This document shows positions 14,645 through 24,396 of a stretch of 64,000 bases of DNA, piece by piece. The DNA comes from Peribacillus frigoritolerans (GTDB lineage Bacteria > Bacillota > Bacilli > Bacillales > DSM-1321). The first letter of the stretch is position 1; the number at the start of each line of letters is the position of its first letter. The position numbers and the translations under genes were made by a program. Location of the stretch: contig NZ_JAUUTW010000001.1 of NCBI RefSeq assembly GCF_030676415.1, forward strand, positions 1 through 64,000, in the 5' to 3' direction. Below the pieces are notes generated by a model. That model saw nothing but the letters and a program-made list of their open reading frames with translations. It had not been told where the DNA came from and ran no database searches.

Positions 14645-15901
14645 ATGAGTGAAAAGGAAGACTTAGCAAAACAAAAGGCAGCGGCAGCGGCCAAGGCGAA
14701 AGCAGCGGCACTGGCCGGAAAACAGGCGAAAGAAGAAGCAGCGGAAAAGCCGGAAGGCGAAATGGATATAGCGAAGCAAAAGGCAGCGGCAGCGGCCAAG
14801 GCGAAAGCAGCGGCAATGGCCCGAAAACAGGCGAAAGAAGAAGCGGCGGAAAAGCCGGAAGGCGAAATGGATATAGCGAAGCAAAAAGCGGCGGCAGCGG
14901 CCAAGGCGAAAGCAGCGGCAATGGCCCGAAAACAGGCGAAAGAAGAAGCAGCGGAAAAGCCGGAAGGTGAAATGGATATAGCGAAGCAAAAGGCGGCGGC
15001 AGCGGCCAAGGCGAAGGCAGCGGCAATGGCCGGAAAACAGGCGAAAGAAGAAGCGGCGGAAAAGCCAGAAGGCGAAATGGATATAGCGAAGCAAAAAGCG
15101 GCGGCAGCGGCCAAGGCGAAGGCAGCGGCAATGGCCCGAAAACAGGCGAAAGTAGAAGCGGCGGAAAAGCCGGAAGGCGAAATGGATGCAGCGAAGCAAA
15201 AAGCGGATGCAGCGGCCAAGGCGAAGGCAGCGGCAATGGCCCGAAAACAGGCGAAAGAAGAAGCGGCGGAAAAGCCGGAAGGCGAAATGGATACAGCGAA
15301 GCAAAAGGCAGTGGCAGCGGCCAAGGCGAAGGCAGCCGCCGTTGCCAAAGCGAAAGCGGCTGCTGCGAAGAACAGGACTGCTGTAAAGGAAAGCAAGGAA
15401 GTTAACACCCCTAGCGAACTTTCTCCAAACCAGTCGAAACTCGATCAAATTGTTTCTGCTATTGAAAGCCATGTAGGACAAGGGGCATTATTAGAGCACT
15501 ATATTAATAGATTATCAAAAGATGTACCCACTTTAGTGGCTAATCCGGATACATATTTCTCAATAGCAAAATTTTTGCGGTACGATGAACAGCTTAACTT
15601 TTCATATTTATCGGAACTTCATGGTACGGATTTTGAATCCCATATGGAAATCTATGTACATTTACATTCATTCAAAATGAACCAATCAGTTGCCTTGAAG
15701 GTGAAGCTTGATAGGGATTCTCCCGTTATTCCATCATTGGTCCCATTATGGTCAGGAGCAAATTGGCCAGAATGTGAAGCGTATGATTTATTAGGTATTA
15801 ACTTTTATGAACATCCTGATTTAAAGCGGATTTTACTTGGTGAAGATTGGAAAGGGTATCCCCTTAGAAAAGATTATCAGCCTTATGATGTGGAGGTGTA
15901 A
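14645..15901 (+). CDS. nuoC: NADH-quinone oxidoreductase subunit C with a long Ala/Lys/Glu-rich repeat extension
   Basis: 418 residues, while ordinary NuoC proteins are about 150-230. The conserved 30-kDa domain is confined to the last 150 or so residues and ends with the signature region WPECEAYDLLGINFYEHPDLKRI-LLGEDW and the Pro-Leu-Arg-Lys-Asp-Tyr end. The first 245 residues are about seven copies of a 35-residue unit rich in Ala, Lys and Glu (AKQKAAAAAKAKAAA core, KPEGEM end), predicted as long charged helices with a break at each PEG. NuoC sits in the hydrophilic arm, so the extension would project into the cytosol. The repeats resemble TolA or histone-like Lys/Ala helices in composition only. 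The extension lies in frame with no stop and is probably translated. Confidence 0.93.
   Translation: MSEKEDLAKQKAAAAAKAKAAALAGKQAKEEAAEKPEGEMDIAKQKAAAAAKAKAAAMARKQAKEEAAEKPEGEMDIAKQKAAAAAKAKAAAMARKQAKEEAAEKPEGEMDIAKQKAAAAAKAKAAAMAGKQAKEEAAEKPEGEMDIAKQKAAAAAKAKAAAMARKQAKVEAAEKPEGEMDAAKQKADAAAKAKAAAMARKQAKEEAAEKPEGEMDTAKQKAVAAAKAKAAAVAKAKAAAAKNRTAVKESKEVNTPSELSPNQSKLDQIVSAIESHVGQGALLEHYINRLSKDVPTLVANPDTYFSIAKFLRYDEQLNFSYLSELHGTDFESHMEIYVHLHSFKMNQSVALKVKLDRDSPVIPSLVPLWSGANWPECEAYDLLGINFYEHPDLKRILLGEDWKGYPLRKDYQPYDVEV
14660..15376 (+). repeat. 105-bp tandem repeat array inside nuoC
   Basis: Near-identical 105-bp units begin at 14660, 14765, 14870, 14975, 15080, 15185 and 15290 (the last one partial and diverging). 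Each encodes 35 residues. Units differ by a few synonymous changes and rare substitutions (Leu/Met, Gly/Arg, Glu/Val, Ala/Asp, Ala/Val). GC content is far above the surrounding genes. The first and last units are the most divergent, as expected for an array that evolves by unequal crossing-over in its centre. Confidence 0.97.
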
Positions 15902-15906
15902 GCCCA

Positions 15907-17004
15907 ATGTTAAGGACGGAAGAAATGCTTCTCAATGTCGGGCCGCAGCATCCGAGTACACATGGTGTTTTTCGGCTTGTCATCAAGATTGACGGTGAAA
16001 TTATAAAAGAGGCTACACCTGTCATTGGGTATCTGCATCGCGGTACGGAAAAACTAGCGGAAAATCTGCAATATACACAAATAATCCCATATACCGATCG
16101 GCTCGATTATCTAGCGGCAATGACAAATAATTATGTGCTTTGCCATGCTGTTGAGACAATGATGGGGGTGGAGATTCCCGAAAGGGCAGAATATTTGCGG
16201 GTTATCGCAATGGAATTGGGCAGAGTTGCAAGCCACCTTGTCTGGTGGGGGACATACTTGCTGGATATAGGTGCGACGAGCCCTTTTCTATATGCCTTTC
16301 GAGAACGTGAAATGATCGTTAATTTATTGACTGAATTGTCAGGGGCACGCCTTACATTCAATTATATGCGTGTCGGAGGTGTGAAATGGGATGCTCCTGA
16401 AGACTGGATCGAGAAGGTTGCCGAGTTTGTCCCTTATATGAGGGAGCAGCTTGCCGGTTACCATGAGCTTGTGACAGGGAATGAAATCTTTGTTAATCGG
16501 GTTAAAGGGGTGGGCATCTATACGAAGGAAGAAGCCTTGCAGTATTCGCTTAGCGGTGCCAACTTAAGGTGTACGGGTGTGAAATGGGATTTACGGAAAA
16601 ATGAACCATATTCCATTTACGACAGGTTCACATTTGATGTTCCTACAAGGGAAGAGGGTGATGCCTTTTCACGCTATCACTGTAGAATGGAAGAAATCGA
16701 AGAATCACTGAAAATCATCGAGCAGGCTGTTGAGCAATTTCCAGAAGGGCCGGTCCTTGCTAAAGTCCCTAAAATAATAAAGGTTCCTAAGGGTGAAGCA
16801 TTTGTCCGAATTGAATCACCAAGAGGGGAAATCGGCTGTTATATCGCGAGTGAAGGGAAAAAGGAGCCATACCGTTTGAAATTTCGCAGACCTTCGTTTT
16901 ATAATCTGCAAATTCTTCCGAAATTATTGGAAGGGGAAAATATGGCGAACTTGATAACGATATTAGGTGCAATCGATATCGTTTTAGGGGAGGTGGATGG
17001 ATAA
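15907..17004 (+). CDS. nuoD: NADH-quinone oxidoreductase subunit D
   Basis: A 365-residue 49-kDa-type subunit, homologous to NiFe-hydrogenase large subunits, which forms the quinone cavity with NuoB. The signature GPQHPSTHGVFRL, with the quinone-site His, is at residues 13-25, and Tyr in TEKLAENLQYTQ is present. The hydrogenase Ni-binding cysteines are absent, as normal for NuoD. It is separate from nuoC, not fused. GGAGGTG precedes the ATG by 8 bases. Confidence 0.96.
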   Translation: MLRTEEMLLNVGPQHPSTHGVFRLVIKIDGEIIKEATPVIGYLHRGTEKLAENLQYTQIIPYTDRLDYLAAMTNNYVLCHAVETMMGVEIPERAEYLRVIAMELGRVASHLVWWGTYLLDIGATSPFLYAFREREMIVNLLTELSGARLTFNYMRVGGVKWDAPEDWIEKVAEFVPYMREQLAGYHELVTGNEIFVNRVKGVGIYTKEEALQYSLSGANLRCTGVKWDLRKNEPYSIYDRFTFDVPTREEGDAFSRYHCRMEEIEESLKIIEQAVEQFPEGPVLAKVPKIIKVPKGEAFVRIESPRGEIGCYIASEGKKEPYRLKFRRPSFYNLQILPKLLEGENMANLITILGAIDIVLGEVDG

Positions 17005-18012
17005 ATGATCAAGGATCTTCTCCACTCCGCTCCAAGTCTACTGAATTTTGGCATTTTTTTTGGTTTGGCAGTCCTGCTCCTGTTCGTCGTATTAGGGTTT
17101 GTAACCTATGGAATCCTTTCAGAGCGAAAAATCATGGGATTCATGCAGATGCGTGTCGGCCCAAACCAAATTGGGGGGAAATGGGGTCTCTTGCAGACCG
17201 TTGCTGATGTTTTGAAACTCCTGATCAAGGAAGATACGATACCAAAAAAAGCTGATAAGCCGTTATATATTTTAGCCCCGGTAATTGCTTTTGCTCCTGC
17301 TTTCATGGTCCTTGCCACCTTGCCATTCACCGATGCCTTCCAATTTGCTGATATAGGTGTCGGATTGCTTTATTATATGGCGATTTCCGGCATATCGACC
17401 ATCGGCATCGTCACTGCGGGGTGGGCATCCAATAATAAATATTCTTTAATTGGCGGAATGAGGGCAGCCGCGCAAATGATATCTTATGAGATCCCTTTGG
17501 TGATGTCCCTAGTGGGAATCGTCCTCTTAACAGGCAGTTTAAACTTGAATGATATAGTTGCAGCCCAGGAAAAGGTTTGGTTCATTTTTCTCCAGCCGAT
17601 TGCGTTCATCGTGTTTTTTATTGCATCGGTTGCCGAGTTGAACAGGGTTCCTTTTGACCTTCCGGAAGCGGAATCAGAACTTGTTGCAGGCTATCATGTT
17701 GAATACTCTGGATTTCGCTGGGCCTTCTTTATGTTATCCGAATATGTGTATATGTTTGCAATGGCAACGCTAACCACTGTATTATTTTTAGGAGGATGGA
17801 ATTCTATTCCGTTTTTGGATTTTATTCCGGCAGCCATCTGGTTCGGTCTGAAGTTCAGTGCCGTATTCTATGTATTGGTCTGGATTCGTGTAACCTTTCC
17901 TCGTATAAGGGCCGACCAATTGATGGAATTCGGGTGGAAAGTCCTGCTTCCGGTTGCATTAGCAAATATATTTTTGACGGCACTAATAAAAGAATTGATT
18001 AACCTTTTTTAG
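17005..18012 (+). CDS. nuoH: NADH-quinone oxidoreductase subunit H
   Basis: A 335-residue membrane subunit with about eight helices that docks the hydrophilic arm and lines the quinone tunnel. The signatures GILSERKIMGFMQMRVGPN and ASVAELNRVPFDLPEAESELVAGYHVEYSG are intact, including the acidic residues implicated in energy coupling. The ATG follows the nuoD stop directly. Confidence 0.96.
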   Translation: MIKDLLHSAPSLLNFGIFFGLAVLLLFVVLGFVTYGILSERKIMGFMQMRVGPNQIGGKWGLLQTVADVLKLLIKEDTIPKKADKPLYILAPVIAFAPAFMVLATLPFTDAFQFADIGVGLLYYMAISGISTIGIVTAGWASNNKYSLIGGMRAAAQMISYEIPLVMSLVGIVLLTGSLNLNDIVAAQEKVWFIFLQPIAFIVFFIASVAELNRVPFDLPEAESELVAGYHVEYSGFRWAFFMLSEYVYMFAMATLTTVLFLGGWNSIPFLDFIPAAIWFGLKFSAVFYVLVWIRVTFPRIRADQLMEFGWKVLLPVALANIFLTALIKELINLF

Positions 18013-18045
18013 AAACTAAAGCTGGTCGGAAAGCGAGGGATTTAT

Positions 18046-18465
18046 ATGCTTGGTTTAGCAAAAGGTTTAACCTATACATTAAAGAACTTGACGAGGAAAA
18101 AAGTGACCTATGACTACCCGAATGAGCCGCTTCCGCTCCCTGACCGATTCCGCGGAATCCAAAAATTCTATCCTGAAAAGTGTATTGTATGCAATCAATG
18201 CGTGACGATTTGTCCAACGGATTGTATTCAATTAACTGGTAAGAAACATCCGGACCCGTCGAAAAAAGGAAAAATCATCGATACGTATGACATCAATTTT
18301 GAGATTTGCATTTTATGTGATTTATGTACGGAGGTCTGCCCTACAGAAGCAATCGTGATGACGAATCAATTCGAGCTGGCCGAGTATAGCCGTGATCATT
18401 TATTTAAAAATCTGGAGTGGCTGGATGAAAATGATGAAAATATCCGGAAGGTGAATAAAGTATGA
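18046..18465 (+). CDS. nuoI: NADH-quinone oxidoreductase subunit I
   Basis: A 139-residue ferredoxin-like subunit carrying clusters N6a and N6b. Two CxxCxxCxxxCP motifs are visible: CIVCNQCVTICP and CILCDLCTEVCP. In the absence of NuoEFG it would be the likely entry point for electrons from a soluble donor. The 3' end overlaps nuoJ by 4 bases. Confidence 0.95.
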   Translation: MLGLAKGLTYTLKNLTRKKVTYDYPNEPLPLPDRFRGIQKFYPEKCIVCNQCVTICPTDCIQLTGKKHPDPSKKGKIIDTYDINFEICILCDLCTEVCPTEAIVMTNQFELAEYSRDHLFKNLEWLDENDENIRKVNKV

Positions 18466-18980
18466 GTTTGTCGGGTGAATTAATTGCCTTTATTGGTTTG
18501 GCACTCGTCGCGATATTAGGCGGGGTGCTGCTGATTACCTTAACAAAAGTGGTACACATGGTAATTGCACTTGTTTTTACTTTCTTGGGCATTGCAGGCA
18601 TTTATATGCTGCTATCGGCCGAGTTTGTCGCCATTGTCCAAATCCTTATTTATTCAGGGGCAATTACGATCGTGATGCTATTCGGGATTATGCTGACAAA
18701 ACACCAAGAAAATGATGCACCCGTTAAAGGGGGCTGGGGGAATTTCTCCTTTCTGGCAGCGATTGCTGGATTTGCCGTGGCGGTTTATCTGGGGATTTAT
18801 AATCTGGATATACCTGTACAGCCAACGGCCTTGCATGAGGAAAATACAAAGCAAATAGGAATCGAACTTTTTTCAAAATATGTGATTCCATTTGAAGTGA
18901 TGTCGGTACTCCTGCTGGTTGCTTTAGTCGGTGCCATTGTATTGGCTAAAAAAGATGATGAGGAGGGAGATCGATCATGA
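18462..18980 (+). CDS. nuoJ: NADH-quinone oxidoreductase subunit J
   Basis: A 172-residue, five-helix membrane subunit. The helix with the pi-bulge region ([20 protein letters not shown]) is clear. It overlaps nuoI by ATGA at the start and nuoK by ATGA at the end, showing tight coupling. Confidence 0.94.
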   Translation: MSLSGELIAFIGLALVAILGGVLLITLTKVVHMVIALVFTFLGIAGIYMLLSAEFVAIVQILIYSGAITIVMLFGIMLTKHQENDAPVKGGWGNFSFLAAIAGFAVAVYLGIYNLDIPVQPTALHEENTKQIGIELFSKYVIPFEVMSVLLLVALVGAIVLAKKDDEEGDRS

Positions 18981-19291
18981 CGGGAGTTCCCTTGTCGGCT
19001 TACCTTGTATTGGCACTCGTTTTATTTTGTATAGGGCTGTATGGGGCTTTGACGAAAAGAAATGCGGTCATTGTTTTGATTTCAATCGAGCTGATGCTCA
19101 ACGCTGCGAATATCAATTTAGTTGCCTTCAGTAAATTCGGGGTAACGCCATCCATTACGGGTCAAGTTTTTTCCTTATTCACGATAACAATCGCTGCGGC
19201 CGAGGCAGCTGTAGGGCTGGCTATACTAATGTCCCTTTATCGCAATCGGAAGACGGTCAATGTCGATGAAATGGAAATTATGAAGCATTGA
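18977..19291 (+). CDS. nuoK: NADH-quinone oxidoreductase subunit K
   Basis: A 104-residue, three-helix antiporter-like (MnhC-type) subunit. The two membrane-embedded glutamates of the coupling axis are seen in [13 protein letters not shown] and [10 protein letters not shown]. Length matches the family. Confidence 0.95.
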   Translation: MTGVPLSAYLVLALVLFCIGLYGALTKRNAVIVLISIELMLNAANINLVAFSKFGVTPSITGQVFSLFTITIAAAEAAVGLAILMSLYRNRKTVNVDEMEIMKH

Positions 19292-19325
19292 AGGTTTATA
19301 TAAATGAAGAAGGGGATTTGATACG

Positions 19326-21197
19326 ATGATGGAGCACGCATGGCTCATACCGATCTTTCCACTCGTCACGTTTCTGGTTCTGCTTCTATCAGGCGGGCGG
19401 TTGCGGGAACGAGGGGCTTTTATAGGAATAATATGTACATTGGCTTCGTTTGTTTTATCGTTGCTTGTCCTGATAGAACGATTTAAAGAACCTACTTATA
19501 ATATATCGATGGATTGGCTTTCCTTCGGAGGGACGCAACTTACAGCTGGATTCGAAATCAATCAGCTTAATGCCTTGATGCTTGTGGTCGTTTCCCTTGT
19601 CAGCCTGCTTGTCCAGATATATTCGAAGGGGTATATGAAGGGTGAAGTGCGATTCTCCATTTTTTATGCTTATCTGGGCTTCTTCACCTTTGCCATGCTT
19701 GGACTTGTCATGGCACCCAATTTATTACAACTTTATATCTTCTGGGAATTGGTCGGGGTGGGGTCTTTCCTGCTCATTGGGTTTTACTTTTATAAACTGG
19801 AAGCTAAGGCTGCAGCGAAGAAGGCATTCATCATGACCAGGATTGGGGATGTAGGGCTCTTAATCGGCATCATTCTTCTATTCTGGGAAACAGGCAGCTT
19901 TGAATATGGAGAGATCTTTCAAGCCGTTCAATCGGGCATGATATCAAGTGAAAAACTGACTTTGATCGCTATTTTGATTTTTATCGGTGCGGTTGGAAAG
20001 TCTGGACAATTTCCACTTCACACATGGCTTCCTGATGCAATGGAAGGCCCGACTCCGGTTTCCGCTTTGATACATGCAGCGACCATGGTTGCTGCAGGGG
20101 TTTACCTGGTGGCGGCCATGTTTCCGTTATTCATGGCTAGTGAAGCAGCGATGCAGGTCGTAGCAATAACAGGTGGAGTTACAGCCATATTTGCCGCAAG
20201 CGTTGCCATAGTGCAAAAGGATGTTAAGCGTGTATTGGCCTATTCGACAATCTCTCAGCTTGGTTTTATGATGCTTGCTTTAGGTACTTCGGGATATGTG
20301 GCCGGGGTGTTTCATTTAATGACCCATGCCTTTTTTAAAGCATTGCTGTTTTTGGCAGCAGGCAGTGTTATTCACGCTATACATACACAGGATATGGAAA
20401 AGATGGGCGGCCTATGGGGTAAATTGAATTGGACTGGGCCGCTGTTCTTGACTGGCACTTTGGCGATATCGGGGTTTCCATTGCTCTCGGGTTTTTTCAG
20501 TAAAGATGAAATTCTAATGGCAGCCTGGGAGAATGGTAGTTATATACTGTTTGGTCTGGCAGTGGTTACCTCCTTTTTAACTGCGTTTTATATGTTCCGT
20601 CTGTTTTTCATGATGTTTGCAGGCGATTCGCGCAGTCAAGTAAAACAGGTCAAGGAATCACCTTTCATCATGTTAATTCCCATGCTCGCATTGGCTTTGC
20701 TTGCTGTAATCAGCGGGTATATCCAAACACCGTGGTTTGGAACTTTCCTTGGGGAGTGGCTTGTGGAGGGAAATGAAACTCTTCTAGGTGCCAGCCATAG
20801 TGAGGGGCCCGTTTGGATAATGTTGATGGCAGTGTTTGTATCTCTGGCCGGGATATACCTTGCTTATATGTTATACGCTAAAAAGAAGTTACCTCGGGAA
20901 TGGCTTGTCAAAGAAAACTCCGAGGTATATAGGGTTTTGGAAAATAAGTATTATATTGATGAGATTTACCATTTTACTGCAGGCTATGCAATCAAAGGCT
21001 TTAGTATATTCCTATCTTATATTGAAAGGTTCATTGTCGGTGGCCTGGTTTCCACTGTAACAAGTTCAATAGAGGGATTGGGGAAAATAGGGTCTAAACT
21101 GCAAACGGGACAGGTACAGCAATATGGAATGATAGCCTTTCTGGGACTTGCGGTACTGTTGGTGATTTTTGCAGTGACTGGGGGGTATCTAAGATGA
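19326..21197 (+). CDS. nuoL: NADH-quinone oxidoreductase subunit L
   Basis: A 623-residue MrpA-type antiporter-like subunit, distal in the membrane arm, with a long lateral helix near the C-terminus. Key residues are in FWELVGVGSFLLIGFY (Glu), GKSGQFPLHTWLPDAMEGPTPVSALIHAATMV (Lys and His of the proton path) and the following LAYSTISQLGFM motif. The start may be ATG 19326 or the adjacent ATG 19329. The 3' end overlaps nuoM by 4 bases. Confidence 0.96.
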   Translation: MMEHAWLIPIFPLVTFLVLLLSGGRLRERGAFIGIICTLASFVLSLLVLIERFKEPTYNISMDWLSFGGTQLTAGFEINQLNALMLVVVSLVSLLVQIYSKGYMKGEVRFSIFYAYLGFFTFAMLGLVMAPNLLQLYIFWELVGVGSFLLIGFYFYKLEAKAAAKKAFIMTRIGDVGLLIGIILLFWETGSFEYGEIFQAVQSGMISSEKLTLIAILIFIGAVGKSGQFPLHTWLPDAMEGPTPVSALIHAATMVAAGVYLVAAMFPLFMASEAAMQVVAITGGVTAIFAASVAIVQKDVKRVLAYSTISQLGFMMLALGTSGYVAGVFHLMTHAFFKALLFLAAGSVIHAIHTQDMEKMGGLWGKLNWTGPLFLTGTLAISGFPLLSGFFSKDEILMAAWENGSYILFGLAVVTSFLTAFYMFRLFFMMFAGDSRSQVKQVKESPFIMLIPMLALALLAVISGYIQTPWFGTFLGEWLVEGNETLLGASHSEGPVWIMLMAVFVSLAGIYLAYMLYAKKKLPREWLVKENSEVYRVLENKYYIDEIYHFTAGYAIKGFSIFLSYIERFIVGGLVSTVTSSIEGLGKIGSKLQTGQVQQYGMIAFLGLAVLLVIFAVTGGYLR

Positions 21198-22717
21198 ATG
21201 TCTATTTGCTCTCGCTTTTAGTGTTTTCACCGCTGCTGGGCATAGTGATGGTTGCCCTTATGCCGAAAAAAGAGGAAAGGACGATTAAACAATTTGGCTT
21301 TTTCGGAACACTGCCTCCCCTATTCCTATCGTTCTTTCTATGGAGCCAATATTATTCGGGTGTGGCCCTATCCTTATTTGACATTAAGTTGAATTGGATC
21401 AGGTTTGGTAATTTGGAGATGTATGATCCCAAGCTCTTCACGGTTGACTTTGAGTTGGGGCTGGATGGATTAAGTCTCATCTTCATATTACTGACAACAA
21501 TCATTTCATCACTGGCCGCAATCGCATCCATTTATATAAAAAAAGAATGGAAAGGGTATTATTTGTTATTTTTGATCCTGGAGATTGGAATGCTCGGTGT
21601 CTTCACGGCAGAAAATTTGGTCCTTTTTTTCATCTTTTTTGAAATGACTTTGATTCCTGCTTTCTTTTTAATTGGTAGGTGGGGCTTTCTGGAGAGGGAG
21701 AAAGCTTCTTATAGTTTTCTGATTTATAATGGCGTTGGTTCGGCTGTTTTACTGGTGGCCATTTTGATTTTGTTTGCCAGGACAGGTACGACTAACATTG
21801 CAGCATTGACACAGATGATGACAATGGGCGGTGTTTCGCTTTTTGCACCCATATCCGGTTCGATGAAATATGGTTTATGTCTCGCCTTTCTCGTTGCATT
21901 TGCGATAAAGCTGCCCGTCTTTCCCTTTCACAGCTGGATGGTGCGGGTCCATGCAGAAGCACCTCCATCCATAGTCATGATACATGCGGGTGTCCTATTG
22001 AAAATAGGGGCATACGGAATCATCCGGTTTGGTATGGGGATATTTCCTGAACAATATAAAAGCTTGGCCTTTACCATTGTCCTATTTGGGGTCCTCAGTT
22101 TTTTATATGGTGCATTTCTAGCATTGGTACAAACGGATTTCAAGCTCGTTTTAGCCTACTCATCAATCTCACATATGGGTATCGTCATGATGGGGCTGGG
22201 AGCTTTGAATGAAGCGGGCATTCAGGGAGCTATTTTTCAAGTCATCTCACATGGGCTAATTGCTGCTTTGTTGTTTTTCTTGGTAGGAGTGTTGTATGAG
22301 CGGACGGGAACCACCATGCTTCCTAAGCTTGGGGGATTGGCCAAGTCGATGCCGGTTTTTTCAGGGTTTATGTTAGCTTGCGGGATGGCTTCACTCGGTT
22401 TGCCTGGCATGTCCGGCTTCATCAGTGAATTCATGGTATTTCTTGGCTTATTCAAGAGTCAGCCGTTGCTTGCGGCAATAGGGGTGATCGGCCTCGTATT
22501 AACCGCTGTTTATGTACTGAGGGCCGTCATGCTGATGACTTTCGGAAAAAATGATAGCTTGATAGAAAGAGAGAAACGGGACCTTGGAAGCTGGGAGTTT
22601 GTCCCGGCATTGGTTCTTCTCGGGTTGATTATATCTGTTGGGGTATACCCAAATTTGTTAGGCGGGCCTCTTCAAGGAACGATTGAAGCCATGATGCTAG
22701 CTCTAGGGGGGCGATGA
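21194..22717 (+). CDS. nuoM: NADH-quinone oxidoreductase subunit M
   Basis: A 507-residue antiporter-like subunit of the membrane arm. The conserved Glu is in FFIFFEMTLIPAFFLIG, and the Lys/His segment in AIKLPVFPFHSWMVRVHAEAPPS. A further signature SHMGIVMMGLG is present. It overlaps nuoL at the start and ends 3 bases before nuoN. Confidence 0.96.
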   Translation: MNVYLLSLLVFSPLLGIVMVALMPKKEERTIKQFGFFGTLPPLFLSFFLWSQYYSGVALSLFDIKLNWIRFGNLEMYDPKLFTVDFELGLDGLSLIFILLTTIISSLAAIASIYIKKEWKGYYLLFLILEIGMLGVFTAENLVLFFIFFEMTLIPAFFLIGRWGFLEREKASYSFLIYNGVGSAVLLVAILILFARTGTTNIAALTQMMTMGGVSLFAPISGSMKYGLCLAFLVAFAIKLPVFPFHSWMVRVHAEAPPSIVMIHAGVLLKIGAYGIIRFGMGIFPEQYKSLAFTIVLFGVLSFLYGAFLALVQTDFKLVLAYSSISHMGIVMMGLGALNEAGIQGAIFQVISHGLIAALLFFLVGVLYERTGTTMLPKLGGLAKSMPVFSGFMLACGMASLGLPGMSGFISEFMVFLGLFKSQPLLAAIGVIGLVLTAVYVLRAVMLMTFGKNDSLIEREKRDLGSWEFVPALVLLGLIISVGVYPNLLGGPLQGTIEAMMLALGGR

Positions 22718-22720
22718 AGG

Positions 22721-24247
22721 ATGGATTGGAACACGATGCTTTCTTATGATTGGGGAGCGATGATGCCGGAATTCATCATCCTTGGAACGACCATGATTCT
22801 TTCGATATTGGATTTATTCTGGCCGAAGCACTTTAATCGGAGAAAACTGGCATGGCTCGCGCTAACCGGAATCATTTTGGCATGTTTGTCACTGATTAGC
22901 CTGCTATCCTTTGAGACAGTCAGTATCTTATCCGATACGTTTCGTTTAGATTCATTTGCAAAAGCTTTTAAGCTGCTACTGTTATTCGGAGCGGCCCTAA
23001 TCATCCTTCTGGCTGAAGGATATGAACCGCAAGAGGGGCTGAAGGAGCACCGGGGGGAATTTTATTATCTGTTCCTGACCGCTTTGCTTGGAGCGATGGT
23101 CATGTCCTCAAGCGGTGATTTGATAACGCTGTTCGTTGGACTGGAACTTCTTTCAATTTCATCTTATATATTAGTCGGAATACGCAAGCATGATCGGAAG
23201 TCCAACGAAGCGTCCATGAAGTATGTGATAAACGGCGGCATTTCCACAGCGTTCACTTTATTCGGGATGAGCTATTTATATGGAGTGACCGGTTCCGTCA
23301 ATCTAGGTGAAATGAGCCGGACGATGGCTGCGATGACGGACGGCCAGCTGCAATACATTATGGGACTCGCTTTCTTCATGGTATTTGTCGGTGTATCCTT
23401 CAAGATAGCTGCGGCACCATTTCATATGTGGGCACCGGATGTCTATGAGGGGGCACCGACACCGGTCGCAGCCTTCTTGAGTGTAATTTCGAAAATGGCG
23501 GGTTTCGTCATCATCCTGCGCATTTTTCTCTCGTTGTTCCTAACAGCTTCCGGTGATACGTTCGGAGCGCTCGAATTTTTGGAAAAAAATAATATCTATA
23601 TAGCTTCATTGGCGGGGCTGACGATCATCATTGGAAATGTGGTTGCGTTAAGGCAGCAAAATTTAAAACGATTGTTCGCCTATTCAAGCATCGCTCATGC
23701 GGGTTACCTGCTTGTAGCGGTGGCAACATTGGGCGGGGGATATTTCCTGCTGGATACTGTCTGGTTTTACCTAATGGCTTATGTATTAATGAATATCGGT
23801 GTATTTGCAGTCATTCAGCTGCTCTCCAGCCAAAGTGGGTCAGAAGATATTAGCATTCTTGCAGGACTGGGGAGGAAATCACCGTATCTTGCTATGGCAT
23901 TCACCGTATTTATCCTATCGCTTGCAGGAATTCCCGGGACGACGGGTTTCATTGGCAAACTCAATATCTTTCTTGGAACATTCATAACGGAGCCTGGACA
24001 TTTTGTCCTTGCGGGAATCATGATTGCAGGTACCATTGTGTCCTATGTGTATTATTTCGGATTATTGGTGCAGGTCTTTTTCCGGCCCATTCATTCAGAG
24101 AAGGCCATTGAAATTCGTCCGGGTCTTTACACCGTGTTGATCTTTTGCGTAATAGGCACCATACTTTTCGGGGTGGCGCCAAATATTGCCTTTGATTTTA
24201 TTCATGATCAATTTGGCGAATTCACAGACTTTATTTCGAGTAAATGA
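22721..24247 (+). CDS. nuoN: NADH-quinone oxidoreductase subunit N
   Basis: A 508-residue antiporter-like subunit and last gene of the operon. The conserved segments LFVGLELLSISSYILVGI and KIAAAPFHMWAPDVYEGAPTPV are intact. No nuoE, nuoF or nuoG precedes or follows; the operon ends at a hairpin shortly after the stop codon. The encoded complex is therefore of the 11-subunit type, which in other organisms takes electrons from ferredoxin or another donor instead of directly from NADH. Confidence 0.96.
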   Translation: MDWNTMLSYDWGAMMPEFIILGTTMILSILDLFWPKHFNRRKLAWLALTGIILACLSLISLLSFETVSILSDTFRLDSFAKAFKLLLLFGAALIILLAEGYEPQEGLKEHRGEFYYLFLTALLGAMVMSSSGDLITLFVGLELLSISSYILVGIRKHDRKSNEASMKYVINGGISTAFTLFGMSYLYGVTGSVNLGEMSRTMAAMTDGQLQYIMGLAFFMVFVGVSFKIAAAPFHMWAPDVYEGAPTPVAAFLSVISKMAGFVIILRIFLSLFLTASGDTFGALEFLEKNNIYIASLAGLTIIIGNVVALRQQNLKRLFAYSSIAHAGYLLVAVATLGGGYFLLDTVWFYLMAYVLMNIGVFAVIQLLSSQSGSEDISILAGLGRKSPYLAMAFTVFILSLAGIPGTTGFIGKLNIFLGTFITEPGHFVLAGIMIAGTIVSYVYYFGLLVQVFFRPIHSEKAIEIRPGLYTVLIFCVIGTILFGVAPNIAFDFIHDQFGEFTDFISSK

Positions 24248-24262
24248 TATAATGCCTGTATC

Positions 24263-24291
24263 AGAGGCTTGTTCCATTGGATCAAGCCTCT
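24263..24291 (+). terminator. Terminator-like hairpin after nuoN
   Basis: Perfect 9-bp stem AGAGGCTTG/CAAGCCTCT with an 11-base loop, 15 bases after the nuoN stop. The following T tract is weak (ATTTACAGTTTT), so termination may be incomplete. Confidence 0.7.
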
Positions 24292-24396
24292 ATTTACAGT
24301 TTTAAAAAGATATTTTGTAATTCTTCCTTTTAAATTCCAAATATGAAGGGGTTTTGTGTTAGAATAGAATTTGGGTGTCTTTTAGGAGGTATGTAC

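Noticed and set aside
14586..15481. Three long open frames (216-272 residues) on the minus strand and one on the plus strand across the nuoC repeats
   Set aside because: They arise from the GC-rich, stop-poor repeat units read in other frames. They have no ribosome sites, and their composition only mirrors the repeats.
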